DNA from: Echinometra lucunter
Taxonomy: Eukaryota > Echinodermata > Echinoidea > Camarodonta > Echinometridae
Assembly (NCBI GenBank): GCA_029962745.1
Contig: CM057162.1
Location: forward strand, 18,251,408 to 18,315,407
Reading direction: 5' to 3'
Length of the DNA: 64,000 nucleotides
Made by a program: the position numbers and the translations under genes. Shown here in pieces: positions 48,701-55,920 of this stretch. The notes below the pieces were generated by a model, which was given only the letters and a program-made list of their open reading frames with translations, ran no database searches and was not told the DNA's origin. Within the stretch, counting starts at the first letter, position 1. Every line of letters begins with the position of its first letter.

Positions 48701-49901
48701 GAAGACCCAGCCGACGTGCGAGGGATAATCACTTGGCAAAGCCGATCTTCTTTCCTGTTGATAAACTTTAAAGTCTGTGTGCTACGACATTTAGAGGGCA
48801 CTATTAATTCAGAATTACGGAAGGGGTTATTCCTTGCAGCCATTTTAATCAAGAAGACTAACAATTGTAGCTTAAAAATAGTAATAATGCCGAAATATCT
48901 GACGAAAATCAAGACTGAATGTCGAAAGAAAAGTCCTATACAAAACACTGTGAGACGTGCGAGAGCGGACTCCAGAAACATGGTTGCTGGAACGAACCAC
49001 ACAACACTTCAGCCTACATCGGCGATCTTCCGGCTTTCGAAAACATGGCAAATGTGAACACGCAGCTCTAGACGAAGTACCGTCAATGGGTAACACGACT
49101 CGTCCGTCCGTGCTCGTATTTCTGAATAGCGCCCTCCAAATTTCGTGCCACACAGACTTTCAACTCCGTGAGATACATAAGTGCATTGGCAATGGAGGAT
49201 CGTATGGGATGATCGCCCCACCTTACTTTTTTTGAAGCGCCGAAGTCGCCGCTGGGCTGTTTACTTGTGATCAGTGCCATCTCTCATAAAACGGCGCCAT
49301 AATTTGCATTAACGCCGCTGCCCAGTACAAGCTTGCCCAGCTCAGCTCCGCGCATCCTCTATTTTCAAACCCTCCATCCTCTAAGAATTAGTCTGCATAA
49401 TCCGTATGTTTATCTGTGTGGACCTTCGTTAGTTTGTTCTCCTTTATTTTGTATGCATAAAAGTCTTGAATATACATGAATCAAACACAGTTTTATACGG
49501 GTCATGGACGAGGTGACCCAATAAGTCACCTGACGATCGTTATAGATCTTTTCACTTACCATCTACTATAAGCTGTGTTGTGCTTGAATACACGGTAAGA
49601 TCACTGGTTAGCACGGAACACATGTACGTAGCTTCATCTTCCAACCCCACCCCGGAAATCGTGAGGTTCCCACTTGACCTCGTGTCAACGTTGAGAGCGT
49701 ACTTTCCTGGCGAGGTCGCGGCCGATTCCTGGAGCCCACATGACTGGTCGCACGCGTAGGTGAGGATTGTCGTCCCGTCTTTAGACCACGCTAGATAACC
49801 GAAGTCGTCGGGAGTAGTGTGGGGAGTGTAGGTGCAGGTCAGCTGTATGTCGGCAGCCACAATCGCTGACCTCTGTGCTATTGTTGTCACGGTAACTGCA
49901 T
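27258..49901 (-). CDS. Ig/FN3 transmembrane adhesion receptor (nephrin/Kirrel/echinoid-like)
   Basis: Coding order: Ig1 (49560-49901), Ig2, Ig3, Ig4, Ig5, FN3, a 21-base microexon, an FN3-like domain, the membrane exon, a short cytoplasmic exon, and the tail (27258-27740). All exons between Ig1 and the tail occur twice because of the block repeated across the 38301-38800 gap. Ig hallmarks are clear: paired Cys, the core Trp (ISWTRID, ITWFTPDNR) and YxC motifs (YRCTVDNG, YRCRAEN). The membrane segment is SLVAIVAGAVVCLVVILIFF with stop-transfer WKWNKKR. Extracellular introns are in phase 1, usual for this superfamily. Taken once, the exons give about 950 codons from Ig1 to the stop. Such receptors mediate cell-cell adhesion and recognition at the plasma membrane; ligand and orthology are not determined. 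The signal-peptide exon is not found and should lie above 49901. The span as assembled is not a usable single reading frame. Confidence 0.75.
28734..28840 (-). CDS. Ig receptor, juxtamembrane cytoplasmic exon (copy 1)
   Basis: Acceptor CATCACAG|GCCC, donor CAG|GTACTT; reads GPMLHKQMSSRKLPTLPRG and ends QEAMESQ. The frame joins the membrane exon (phase 1) and the tail exon (phase 0). Confidence 0.7.
29600..29731 (-). CDS. Ig receptor, transmembrane exon (copy 1, intact)
   Basis: Phase 1 at both ends, 132 bases. Reads GESKSPEPKDLDITSLVAIV and continues AGAVVCLVVILIFFAAWKWN, a single membrane helix and basic stop-transfer. Confidence 0.8.
30028..30180. repeat. (TCC)n/(TTC)n microsatellite, copy 1
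   Basis: A long pyrimidine triplet run in an intron of the Ig receptor. The matching run in copy 2 (40395-40471) is about half as long. Confidence 0.9.
30334..30588 (-). CDS. Ig receptor, FN3-like domain exon (copy 1, intact)
   Basis: 255 bases in phase 1. Reads VVATYDIATGVIYVKSQSND ... SQIWVMSCGRGVCSQADRV. Length and beta-strand pattern suit a fibronectin III-like fold, but the usual Trp is missing, so the domain call is tentative. Confidence 0.65.
31398..31418 (-). CDS. Ig receptor, 21-base microexon (copy 1)
   Basis: TTATTTCAG|CTTTGTC...TTGG|GTAAGT encodes PLSPDRLG together with split flanking codons. Phase 1 on both sides, so skipping it would keep the frame. Sequence and length are the same in copy 2. 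Confidence 0.6.
31697..31984 (-). CDS. Ig receptor, fibronectin type III domain exon (copy 1, intact)
   Basis: 288 bases, phase 1. FN3 hallmarks: TSLTVTWQPGHDGGADQTFT with the conserved Trp, then YSWYDVSVTGVNVFGESEAS with the conserved Tyr and G-strand. Confidence 0.8.
32452..32760 (-). CDS. Ig receptor, Ig domain 5 exon (copy 1, intact)
   Basis: 309 bases, phase 1. Contains EGEAARLTCNAEANPKPIIT, Trp in TWFTPDNR, and NYGRYRCRAENDYGS: a complete I-set type Ig fold. The acceptor reads AAAG here and ACAG in copy 2. Confidence 0.82.
33385..33625 (+). mobile_element. LINE 3' end fragment, copy 1
   Basis: Plus-strand frames read RRWLTWLGHVLRMPDNHIAK, then KRKRGRPRRTGHYLE, then TWNEAILIAQDRHWWRALAD and a stop. 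This is the conserved C-terminal tail of endonuclease/reverse transcriptase LINEs (RTE or related clades). The parts fall in different frames, so it is dead. It lies in an intron. Confidence 0.75.
33734..34015 (-). CDS. Ig receptor, Ig domain 4 exon (copy 1, intact)
   Basis: 282 bases, phase 1. Contains DLEINCTASGNPIGPPHISW and SDAGMYRCTVDNGVGSS, with both Cys and the core Trp. Confidence 0.82.
34440..34680 (+). mobile_element. tRNA-derived SINE, copy 1
   Basis: Contains a Pol III B-box (CCCGGGTTCGATCCTCGCC) near 34498 and ends GTGGCTACCCTGGATAAATA, the same tail as the SINE at 53830. The A-box is degraded. It is intronic in the Ig receptor. Confidence 0.65.
34816..35109 (-). pseudogene. Ig receptor, Ig domain 3 exon (copy 1, frameshifted)
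   Basis: Aligned to 45096-45387 but with several one-base indels, so no frame stays open. The expected acceptor AG reads AT here. It lies nearer the gap than the intact exons of this copy. Confidence 0.65.
35324..35662 (-). pseudogene. Ig receptor, Ig domain 2 exon (copy 1, frameshifted)
   Basis: Same exon as 45592-45931. The front is in frame (GGG where copy 2 has GGGG near 45805), but a T is missing further on (CCATTGG against CCATTTGG) and other indels follow, so the latter half is broken. Confidence 0.65.
36180..36365. repeat. AAGAACCC/GGGTTCTT palindromic array, copy 1
   Basis: About ten GGTTCT or AGAACC words in alternating orientation, e.g. GGGTTCTTAAAAGAACC. Copy 2 lies at about 46480-46668. 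Confidence 0.7.
37745..37909. mobile_element. MITE with GGGCCCGTTGCATAA termini, copy 1
   Basis: Long inverted arms: GGCCCGTTGCATAAGCTTAC at the left and GTTTTATGCAACGGGCCC at the right, with inner ATTATAGTAACTTACTGG arms. A smaller relative lies at 63038-63110. Confidence 0.8.
38070..38300. repeat. GCACCCTTAAGGGTGC palindromic array, copy 1, cut by the gap
   Basis: Repeated TGCACCCTTAAGGGTGCA-like palindromes and half-sites. The contig ends inside this array, which probably hindered assembly. Confidence 0.75.
38301..38800. other. Assembly gap, exactly 500 N
   Basis: A run of 500 N, the sort of fixed-size placeholder used for gaps of unknown length. Protein reads across it are meaningless. 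The same DNA lies on both sides (see the two large direct repeats). Confidence 0.99.
39135..39240 (-). pseudogene. Ig receptor, juxtamembrane exon (copy 2, one base short)
   Basis: Same exon as 28734-28840 but 106 bases: GTAGGAGC replaces GTAGGGAGC, which shifts the frame. Confidence 0.65.
39981..40113 (-). pseudogene. Ig receptor, transmembrane exon (copy 2, one base long)
   Basis: Same exon as 29600-29731 with an extra G (GCGGCCCGC for GCGCCCGC), which destroys the membrane helix frame after IVAG. Confidence 0.7.
40395..40471. repeat. (TTC)n microsatellite, copy 2
   Basis: Shorter counterpart of the run at 30028-30180, lacking the TCC part. Confidence 0.9.
40585..40844 (-). pseudogene. 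Ig receptor, FN3-like exon (copy 2, frameshifted)
   Basis: Five bases longer than copy 1, with several small insertions and one deletion. No single frame remains open. Confidence 0.65.
41687..41707 (-). CDS. Ig receptor, 21-base microexon (copy 2)
   Basis: Identical in sequence and splice sites to 31398-31418. Confidence 0.55.
41998..42289 (-). pseudogene. Ig receptor, FN3 exon (copy 2, frameshifted)
   Basis: 292 bases against 288, with small indels (for example GTTGACCGCC for GTTGACGCC and GTCAAGCCGCGCTGG for GTACAGCGGCTGG). The FN3 frame is lost. Confidence 0.65.
42751..43058 (-). CDS. Ig receptor, Ig domain 5 exon (copy 2, nearly intact)
   Basis: Reads the same protein as copy 1 through RCRAENDYGS, then loses one A in CACAAAAGC and shifts for the last few residues. 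Acceptor ACAG. Confidence 0.7.
43675..43920 (+). mobile_element. LINE 3' end fragment, copy 2
   Basis: Counterpart of 33385-33625 with a few substitutions and one-base indels; same LGHVLRMPDN block. Confidence 0.7.
44029..44308 (-). pseudogene. Ig receptor, Ig domain 4 exon (copy 2, frameshifted)
   Basis: Two bases shorter than copy 1 (CGAACCTAATGGC for CGAACCTTAACGGC and CACGCGCGGACC for CACGCCGCGGTCC). The front half still reads INCTASGNPIGPPHISW. Confidence 0.65.
44725..44950 (+). mobile_element. tRNA-derived SINE, copy 2
   Basis: Counterpart of 34440-34680, with the same B-box and GTGGCTACCCTGGATAAATA tail. Confidence 0.65.
45096..45387 (-). CDS. Ig receptor, Ig domain 3 exon (copy 2, best copy)
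   Basis: Reads WWHECPTAVNTGDSATLGC, then PPPVLYWLYDGVRV and DINKDFMCCIEST: an Ig fold with extra cysteines. The exon is 292 bases, one more than phase 1 to phase 1 allows; the surplus is probably near GTGGTGGCATGAA, where copy 1 reads GTGGTGCAATGAA. Confidence 0.65.
45592..45931 (-). CDS. Ig receptor, Ig domain 2 exon (copy 2, one surplus base)
   Basis: Acceptor TTCACAG|TTCC, donor CAAG|GTGTGC. The first part reads VPIQGLVVSDFRTTSYTNNS ... YQFRCS and the second VAIVWEGDQMDMTMDDQ ... DKVIRCKATHP. The frame change lies at a GGGG run near 45805 that is GGG in copy 1. Confidence 0.68.
46480..46668. repeat. AAGAACCC/GGGTTCTT palindromic array, copy 2
   Basis: Counterpart of 36180-36365, nearly identical. 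Confidence 0.7.
48032..48199. mobile_element. MITE with GGGGCCCGTTGCATAA termini, copy 2
   Basis: Better-preserved counterpart of 37745-37909; the left end reads GGGGCCCGTTGCATAAAG and the right ATGCAACGGGCCCC. Confidence 0.82.
48355..48615. repeat. GCACCCTTAAGGGTGC palindromic array, copy 2, complete
   Basis: At least four palindromic TGCACCCTTAAGGGTGCA-type units and half-sites. It continues about 20 bases past where copy 1 ends (GGGGTGCATCTTTGCAC). Confidence 0.75.
48616..49559. other. Intron between Ig1 and Ig2, no further gene
   Basis: Unique sequence after the duplicated block. Overlapping open frames on both strands (48631-49280) resemble no family I know and are probably chance in less AT-rich DNA. 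Confidence 0.4.
49560..49901 (-). CDS. Ig receptor, Ig domain 1 exon (V-type, single copy)
   Basis: 342 bases, phase 1 at both ends, from CTATCAG|ATGC to GATG|GTAAGT. Contains IQLTCTYTPHTTPDDFGYLA with WSKDG, and LEDEATYMCSVLTSDL. Extra Cys in YACDQSC may add a disulfide. The phase implies a separate upstream signal-peptide exon not found in this window. Confidence 0.8.
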
Positions 49902-50031
49902 CTGATAGGGGAAATATAAAGCATTTCATATTACACAGTGACAAGCCAACATTTAGATACTTTTTATCCAGTTCAAATATGATGAAATTTTTGTTATTTT
50001 TTAGACTCATTTTAACCATAGTTTACTTCGT

Positions 50032-50473
50032 CCTCGCTCCTGACCCGATTAAAGAATTAAAATATAAGTCAAGTAGATGATTGTAGAGTTTGATATTTGT
50101 CACTGACAGTGAAGTTAGAGCTCATTTGCAGCACAATGTATTAGTAGAAGAAAAAGCTTTATATGAGCCAATTTTTGTGGAGAAAGCCTCTCGAGCGGTA
50201 ATCGCGCGAGCTTACGCCCGGGTGCAACGGGCTGGTATGCTTGTTGTGCGCCGCTGCTGTTTGAACTGCCTAGCTGAATTATTTTGGTGACGTCACAATA
50301 GCGATTGCCCATCCTGAGGATCAGGGATGCGCGTGATGTGATTGCGGAACGGACCAATCAGGAACTAGCGATATAGTCCTTGGACCAATCGCGTTGCGTC
50401 ATTCAGTGAAATGTTTACTTTGCTCGAGAAAGAGCTGTACCATACTTGATTTTGCCTCGCTCCTGACCCGATT
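50032..50473. repeat. 19-bp direct repeats bracketing about 400 bases with CRE and CCAAT boxes
   Basis: CCTCGCTCCTGACCCGATT occurs at 50032-50050 and 50455-50473. Between them are a perfect TGACGTCA (50288-50295) and two GGACCAATC-type CCAAT boxes (about 50354, 50385). This may be an inserted element or duplicated flank; promoter function is speculative. It lies upstream of Ig1 on the minus strand. Confidence 0.4.
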
Positions 50474-51195
50474 GAATTATAAATCATCACAATTTTGGTA
50501 AATCATAAAAGAGCAGAGTATCACCATCAAATTAAGCTTTAAAATGCCTTGCAGCAAGATATCTGACCTACTTTTCTTCACCCCTTTTCATGCAGATTAC
50601 GCCATTTAATACAACACGGAATAGATCTACATATTTCTAAAAGTGATTTTCATTAAATTATTTAGTTTTCAAATGAAATAGGTAGAGCAACCACCCCTCT
50701 TTCATTTCTGCCGTAGATCATAGTAATCCGTGCTAAAACGATGTAGATATTGGCATTTTTCCGAAGTACATTCCGCTCAGGAATATTCATATCTTCAGTT
50801 TGGACGTGCATACGAGTATTGTAAAAATAAGCACCTTTGATACGCGTGGCGGTCTGACTGGTTAGGACCTCAGACCTGCATCTCGACTGCTCCCCGCACA
50901 ACGATCGCAGCGCCTCGTACACTTGTCGCGTACTTCAAGTCCTGACCCAAGATCAAAGGTATTTTTCCTTTGCATTTGTTTAATATTCATCTTGAGAAGG
51001 AAATAACTTCACAACAACTTGTTCTTGCTTTCAACTTGCTGCTGAGCAGCTATATTTTTTTTTAAAAGCAAAGAAATCTGACGAAAAAGTTTGAGGGCCT
51101 ACCAAAATTGTACTAGAGGGGATGATGACAGGTGAGACAGAGGGGCACTGTTCGTGCGAGCTGTACTCTGCACTTAGCTGCCCAGTACTAGTTTC
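50474..51195. other. No recognised feature
   Basis: AT-rich DNA. Open frames (such as 50662-50922 on the minus strand) resemble nothing known, and no signal-peptide exon with a phase-1 donor could be confirmed. Confidence 0.4.
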
Positions 51196-51418
51196 TATGG
51201 TGGCCCTGAAGTACGCTCGACAACAGGTCATGTGCGACGTGAATTTCGCATCTCAGGTCCTGAATTTCGCATCGCAGGTCATGAACTTCGCATCCCAGGT
51301 CATGGATTTCGCGCCACGGGTCGTGAATTTCACGACCCGCGATGCGAAATTCATGAACTCGGATGCGAAGTTTACGTTGTACATGACCTGTTGTCGAGCG
51401 TACTTCAGGGCCACCATA
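51196..51418. mobile_element. Foldback element: perfect 38-bp inverted ends around a 21-bp minisatellite
   Basis: The ends (51196-51233 and 51381-51418) are exact reverse complements, starting TATGGTGGCCCTGAAGTACG. Inside are four or five imperfect units of the form AATTTCGCATCxCAGGTCxTG, then an inverted run of the same words. The outermost bases are TA, which may be the target duplication. It encodes no protein. Confidence 0.85.
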
Positions 51419-51749
51419 AGTTTCTCTACCTGTACATCAATCTCAGATCCGAGATGCAGCCTCCCTGGTTTTATCAGGTTCCGTATCTCTTCAGCTCTAT
51501 TAAAGATTCCATTTTATTTCACCCCTTACGTGGCCTTTTTTGTCACTGGAATCTGGGGTTGCAGATGAGTCTTGCTTGTTGGACAGCTGCCCAACAACTT
51601 TTAAGCTTGACACAGAAAATACTTCGTGCTCTTGTACGATAAATGAAGATGGAATAGATTTCAGAAGTTTACAATCATCAACAACTTTCACCAACTAAAA
51701 CTAAAACGCACAGCTTATCATGCTTTCATATGCAGATTTGATGCCATGC

Positions 51750-52456
51750 TAGAGGCATAGACAGGTTCTTACACCTGGGGGGGGGGGGGGGGGAGGGGAT
51801 GATTTTCCGTTCACGAGAAATCGAGGATCAATTTCGTATACAGATACACACACACGCACGAGCCTCATCTTCCAACCCCCACCAGCGAGCCAAAAATAAC
51901 CACTCTTCTGGTTTTCCATCGCATTTTCAAACAAAAATTCTAAAATATGATGAGCGAGCGAAGCGAGCGAGCAAAAAATAAGCGATTTTTCTGATTTTAA
52001 ATCGCAATTTTAAATAGAAATTCTAACATATGATGGTGGTTTATGACAGATTATTAAAAAAATTATTAGCGATTAATTCAAATATCATTTCTTCCTTAAA
52101 AAGTGTGTGTGTGTGTGTGTGTGTGTGTGTAGGGGGGGGGGGGGGTATCTGTACACACCATCCCCCTCTCAAAAAAGTGGGGGATATATCCCCCATCCCC
52201 CCGGGATTTACGCAAATGATGCACAGACATAAATAGAAGATATACGCACCGTGACAAACGAATAAAGAATATGGACTGACACACATTATTGCATATTTGC
52301 ATCACGCTATTTATCTTTTTGTAAACTTTGTTGTTACACCACTTCAGAAAAACTGTGATAGCGCCGAAATTACCCAAAAGCAATATAAATAACTACATAA
52401 ATCAGAATAATGATCGATATAGTTATGATAGTAATTGTCATTTCAGTCACATTAAC

Positions 52457-52489
<33 letters not shown>

Positions 52490-52678
52490 AACTATTATTA
52501 TCATAGGCACAATAATAATAATAATACATTACTAATTATTATTATTATTATTGTTATTGTTGTTGTTATAATAATAATTACTACTATCATTATTGCTGTT
52601 CCTATCATTTCTAAACATGTTAATTCAGTTTAATTGTAAGCAAACTTCCCTAAAACCTGGGGGCGGGATGATTGTACA

Positions 52679-52721
<43 letters not shown>

Positions 52722-52736
52722 CTGTCTACGCCCCTG
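51750..52736. mobile_element. hAT-like element of about 990 bp, rich in simple repeats
   Basis: The left end TAGAGGCATAGACAG matches the inverted right end CTGTCTACGCCCCTG at 12 of 15 positions. Flanking octamers TGCCATGC (51742-51749) and AGCCATGC (52737-52744) agree at seven of eight. The body has poly-G inside the left end, a roughly 38-base poly-C inside the right end, GAGCGAGCGAAGCGAGCGAG near 51951, a (GT)n run at 52105-52130 and a (GAT)n run at 52457-52489. Confidence 0.7.
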
Positions 52737-52880
52737 AGCCATGCCAGAAATGAGATCGACACAACTTTTCAGCGGAAACGCGTTATAGGTCACTGACACA
52801 ATAAAGCTATGATTTCAGTGTATTATCACAAAAGTAAAAGAATAAAATATTATACAAAAGTAAAAGAATAAAATACATAT

Positions 52881-53134
52881 CTGCCCTACTTTGGCAAAAG
52901 GAAGCAAGTCCCCAAAGTGACATTTCCTGTAAAACACAAAATACATGTATATCTGTCATTTACACTGATGTCAATGCAAAACCATGATGTCTTTCCTAAC
53001 ATATCTCTTAGCAGGATGAGTGTTCATGCACGAAATTCGGCCCAGAAGAAGAGCACACTAGGTAAAACATCAAAATATCAATAACTCAGATTTGGTTGAT
53101 ATGTCATTTGCTTCCTTTTGCCAAAGTAGGGCAG
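52881..53134. mobile_element. 254-bp MITE with 27-bp inverted ends
   Basis: CTGCCCTACTTTGGCAAAAG at 52881 is repeated in inverse as CTTTTGCCAAAGTAGGGCAG ending at 53134; each arm extends seven more bases. No coding capacity. Confidence 0.85.
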
Positions 53135-53829
53135 ACAAGACATCAACACTATGAGTAACATCTACCATTCAAATTTCATTCACGTGGTAGGAGGAGAAGA
53201 CAAAAGAAAGAAATAAATAAAACCTAGCTAGCACAATCTGTATTACTGAAGATTGAATATTATCAGCGAAAATGGAAAATTGGAATGTGTTTCACTGCAT
53301 TTTAAATGAAGTAGGGCAGTTCAAATAAACACATGTAAGAAATAACCACAGAACATGCACATGACTTCCTAAAATCTTTCATTTCCAGATAGAAATCCAT
53401 CAAAAAATCAAGGACACTTTCTATTGCTTCTGTTAAACTCGTGACAGTCTTGAATTTCTGCTATTTCGGTATATACAGATTTATCATGTTTACGGCATTA
53501 ATATCTTTCGATTGTCATGGGTAAAAACTTATTGTTTGGGACTTTGAGGTAAAAATGATAGCGGGGTTCCCCGCCTTTTTGATATTGATCTTAATAGTCT
53601 ACCTTATTAAAAAACATGCAGAAGAGAAAGCAACTGCCATGATTACAGTCTAGGAGCCTTTCAGAAATAGCCAAACTAGTCAATCCCCCCAAAATGACAC
53701 CTCAAAGAAACTTGGACCATCTACTGTTAATGAAATTGTAGGAATACCCGTTACCACCGCACCACATTTGGATCCTGTAGCCCGCGAAGCGACTCCTAAG
53801 TCTAGTCAGTTTAACAATACTGTGCATGT
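53135..53829. other. AT-rich spacer, no feature
   Basis: No exon, repeat structure or RNA gene is recognised. Confidence 0.4.
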
Positions 53830-54065
53830 TGGCTCAATTGATGGAGCGTCCGCCTCATGAACGGGAGGTCGTGGGTTCGATCCCTGGCCGAGTCATACCA
53901 AAGACTTACAAACATGGGACCTTCTGCCTTCTAGCCAGGCGCTCGGCATATAAGAATGGAGAAGGGTAATAATAACGTATTGTGTTATGCAGGGCCCGTT
54001 GGAAGATCAGCTTATAGCTTAAGTGGCTACCCTGGGTAAATAAGAGTTATTATCATTATCATTAA
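53830..54065 (+). mobile_element. tRNA-derived SINE with intact A and B boxes
   Basis: A-box TGGCTCAATTGATGGAGCG and B-box GTGGGTTCGATCCC sit at tRNA spacing, followed by an unrelated body and the tail GTGGCTACCCTGGGTAAATA. The same tail ends the SINEs at 34440 and 44725. The acceptor stem does not pair well, which argues against a true tRNA gene. Confidence 0.75.
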
Positions 54066-54677
54066 TACCCAAAGTGCCGTTTGAGGGCTAAAGACCCCAA
54101 GGCTGGGATTAAGGCTAGTGCAATACAACTATACCGTGGAAATTCCAAAATAATTAAATTAACGGGAAAATTTGCGGGCAATTAGCCAATATAGGTCGAA
54201 CTACTTTTTAATCATAACCTTTGTTTTTTGCCGTATACACAAGATAATCAAGGCGTAATCAAAGTAATCTTGATTACTGATCTAATCCGAGCGTTTTTGT
54301 ATGACATAGACATCGGATGTTTTCATTTCCTTTACCGGTCATAATGGGGGATACCAACCCATGAAGATTGGAAAGCCCGAGGAATGATCAATTTTACTGA
54401 AGGTTGCGATTTCGTCCTTGATGTTACCTGTTTTGACAATGGTTACAACACGAAATGGATCGATCGTGTTTAAATTTGGGCAAGTCCAAGGTATTCGGTT
54501 CCTGTTGATGTCCATTATCGTATAGGCTAATATAGATTTATGAACGTGGGAAGTTTCTGGAGGTTTTCCCAGAGGGCCGGACCGGTCGATTCGTGGTCCG
54601 AAGATTACAGGGAAGAGGCCACCGCATTTCAGTCCCAGTCCACTCCTGTTTGATTTCTATATGTCAACCCGCTGCCT

Positions 54678-54745
54678 AACGGAACCGGATGGCCCCTGTG
54701 TTAAGTGAATGGGAATTAGAGAATTCGGTAGTCAACGGGTCAATG
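54678..54745. repeat. Dispersed 60-70 bp repeat
   Basis: AACCGGATGGCCCCTGTGTT ... AGAGAATTCGGTAGTCAACG resembles ACCGATTGGCCCCTGTTTTA ... AGAGAATTCAGTAGTCGACG at about 35976-36030 (and 46270-46325). Family unknown. Confidence 0.55.
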
Positions 54746-55287
54746 AGAGTCAAATGTGGAAAAATTGCCCTACTGAATTTTTTTCGAAGTTTTGGGTTTG
54801 CTTTCCTGGGATATCCCAGTAGATCTAGACCGTCAGCCAACGAGACTGTTTCGATGTTTTCTCGGCCTCGTTTGCTCTTTGTCTCGTGGGCTTTTGGCTG
54901 TATTCTAATGTCCAACTTTAATATTAAGTCAAACAGGCCAGCTTTCCCACGGATCAGGACCATGGAAAAAGTGGTGGAACATCCCCTAACATACTTATTA
55001 AAATGGAAGTTTAAAACAAAACAAAACGAAAGCAGTGTGAGCATATCACGGACTTCCATTACCGACATATATTCAGGACTCTTTGGGATTCCCTCCACAA
55101 TGTTTCGGGGAATACCCCCAATTAACTGGATAAGGGCAATTGTCTTCACATTAATGGAAGCATAAAATAGTGAAAGCTTCCCGCGTAGTGCTTTTATGAC
55201 GCATTATGGTATTCAGCTGGTGATTACGAGCAGATTCGGCTTTCGATAAGCCAATCAATATACAATATACAATATACATGTATCCCC
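54746..55287. other. Stretch open on both strands, no recognised protein
   Basis: From 54676 to 55165 both strands carry an open frame of about 157 codons. Neither resembles a known family, and one end is a dispersed repeat, so I do not call a gene. Confidence 0.35.
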
Positions 55288-55920
55288 TAAAGGAGAATGA
55301 AACCCTGGGGAAAAGTCAATTTTAATGAAAGGAGAGGTGAGAGAAAAGTTATTTTAAAACAAGTTCCATTAAAATCTGTTACAAAGTGAGAAAGTTATGA
55401 AAGTTTAAAAAGTTTTAATTCACTTTCTATGGCGATCCTAAAATTGGTAATCTTGCTTCAAAATGGTAGGTTTAGAAGGACAACTCTCCATCACTGATCT
55501 GTATGAAAATAATCTTTTCATACAGATCAGTGTTTTCCATATGTACACAAAATTTCATATTTCCACATTATCTCTCAAGGTGCAGCTTGTCTCCTTAGCT
55601 CAAGATATATCGTGGGGAATATGTATTTGACACAACATAATCATGATAATGTTGAGTTCACAAAGAGACAAGCACAATCTTTAGAGATAATGGAGAAAAT
55701 ATGAAATTTTATGTACAAAACATATTGAGCATTGTCCTAAACCTGCCAATTTAAAGCAACATTGCCAATTTGAGGATGACCTTAGAAAGTAAATTGAGAC
55801 TTTTCAAACTTTCATAACTTTCTTATTTCAACAGATTTCGATGGAACTTTTTTAAATTGCTTCTCTCTATCCTCTCTTTTCATTTAAATGGATATTTCCT
55901 CAGGGTTTCATTCTCCTTTA
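55288..55920. mobile_element. 633-bp inverted-repeat element (TA-flanked)
   Basis: The ends TAAAGGAGAATGAAACCCTG and CAGGGTTTCATTCTCCTTTA are exact inverse copies. Homology continues inward with gaps for well over 100 bases (e.g. GAAAGTTATGAAAGTTT against AAACTTTCATAACTTTC). A central palindrome (CACTGATCTGTATGAAAA / TTTTCATACAGATCAGTG, about 55492-55530) is nested inside. Outer TA suggests a TA-target superfamily. Confidence 0.85.

Noticed and set aside
48631..49280. Several open frames of 70-127 codons on both strands
   Set aside because: They overlap each other in all frames, match nothing known, and lie in an intron of the Ig receptor.
53830..53900. Possible functional tRNA gene
   Set aside because: The acceptor stem does not pair convincingly and a SINE body and tail follow.
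54676..55165. Overlapping open frames of about 157 codons on both strands
   Set aside because: Neither resembles a known protein, no splice context supports them, and one end is a dispersed repeat.
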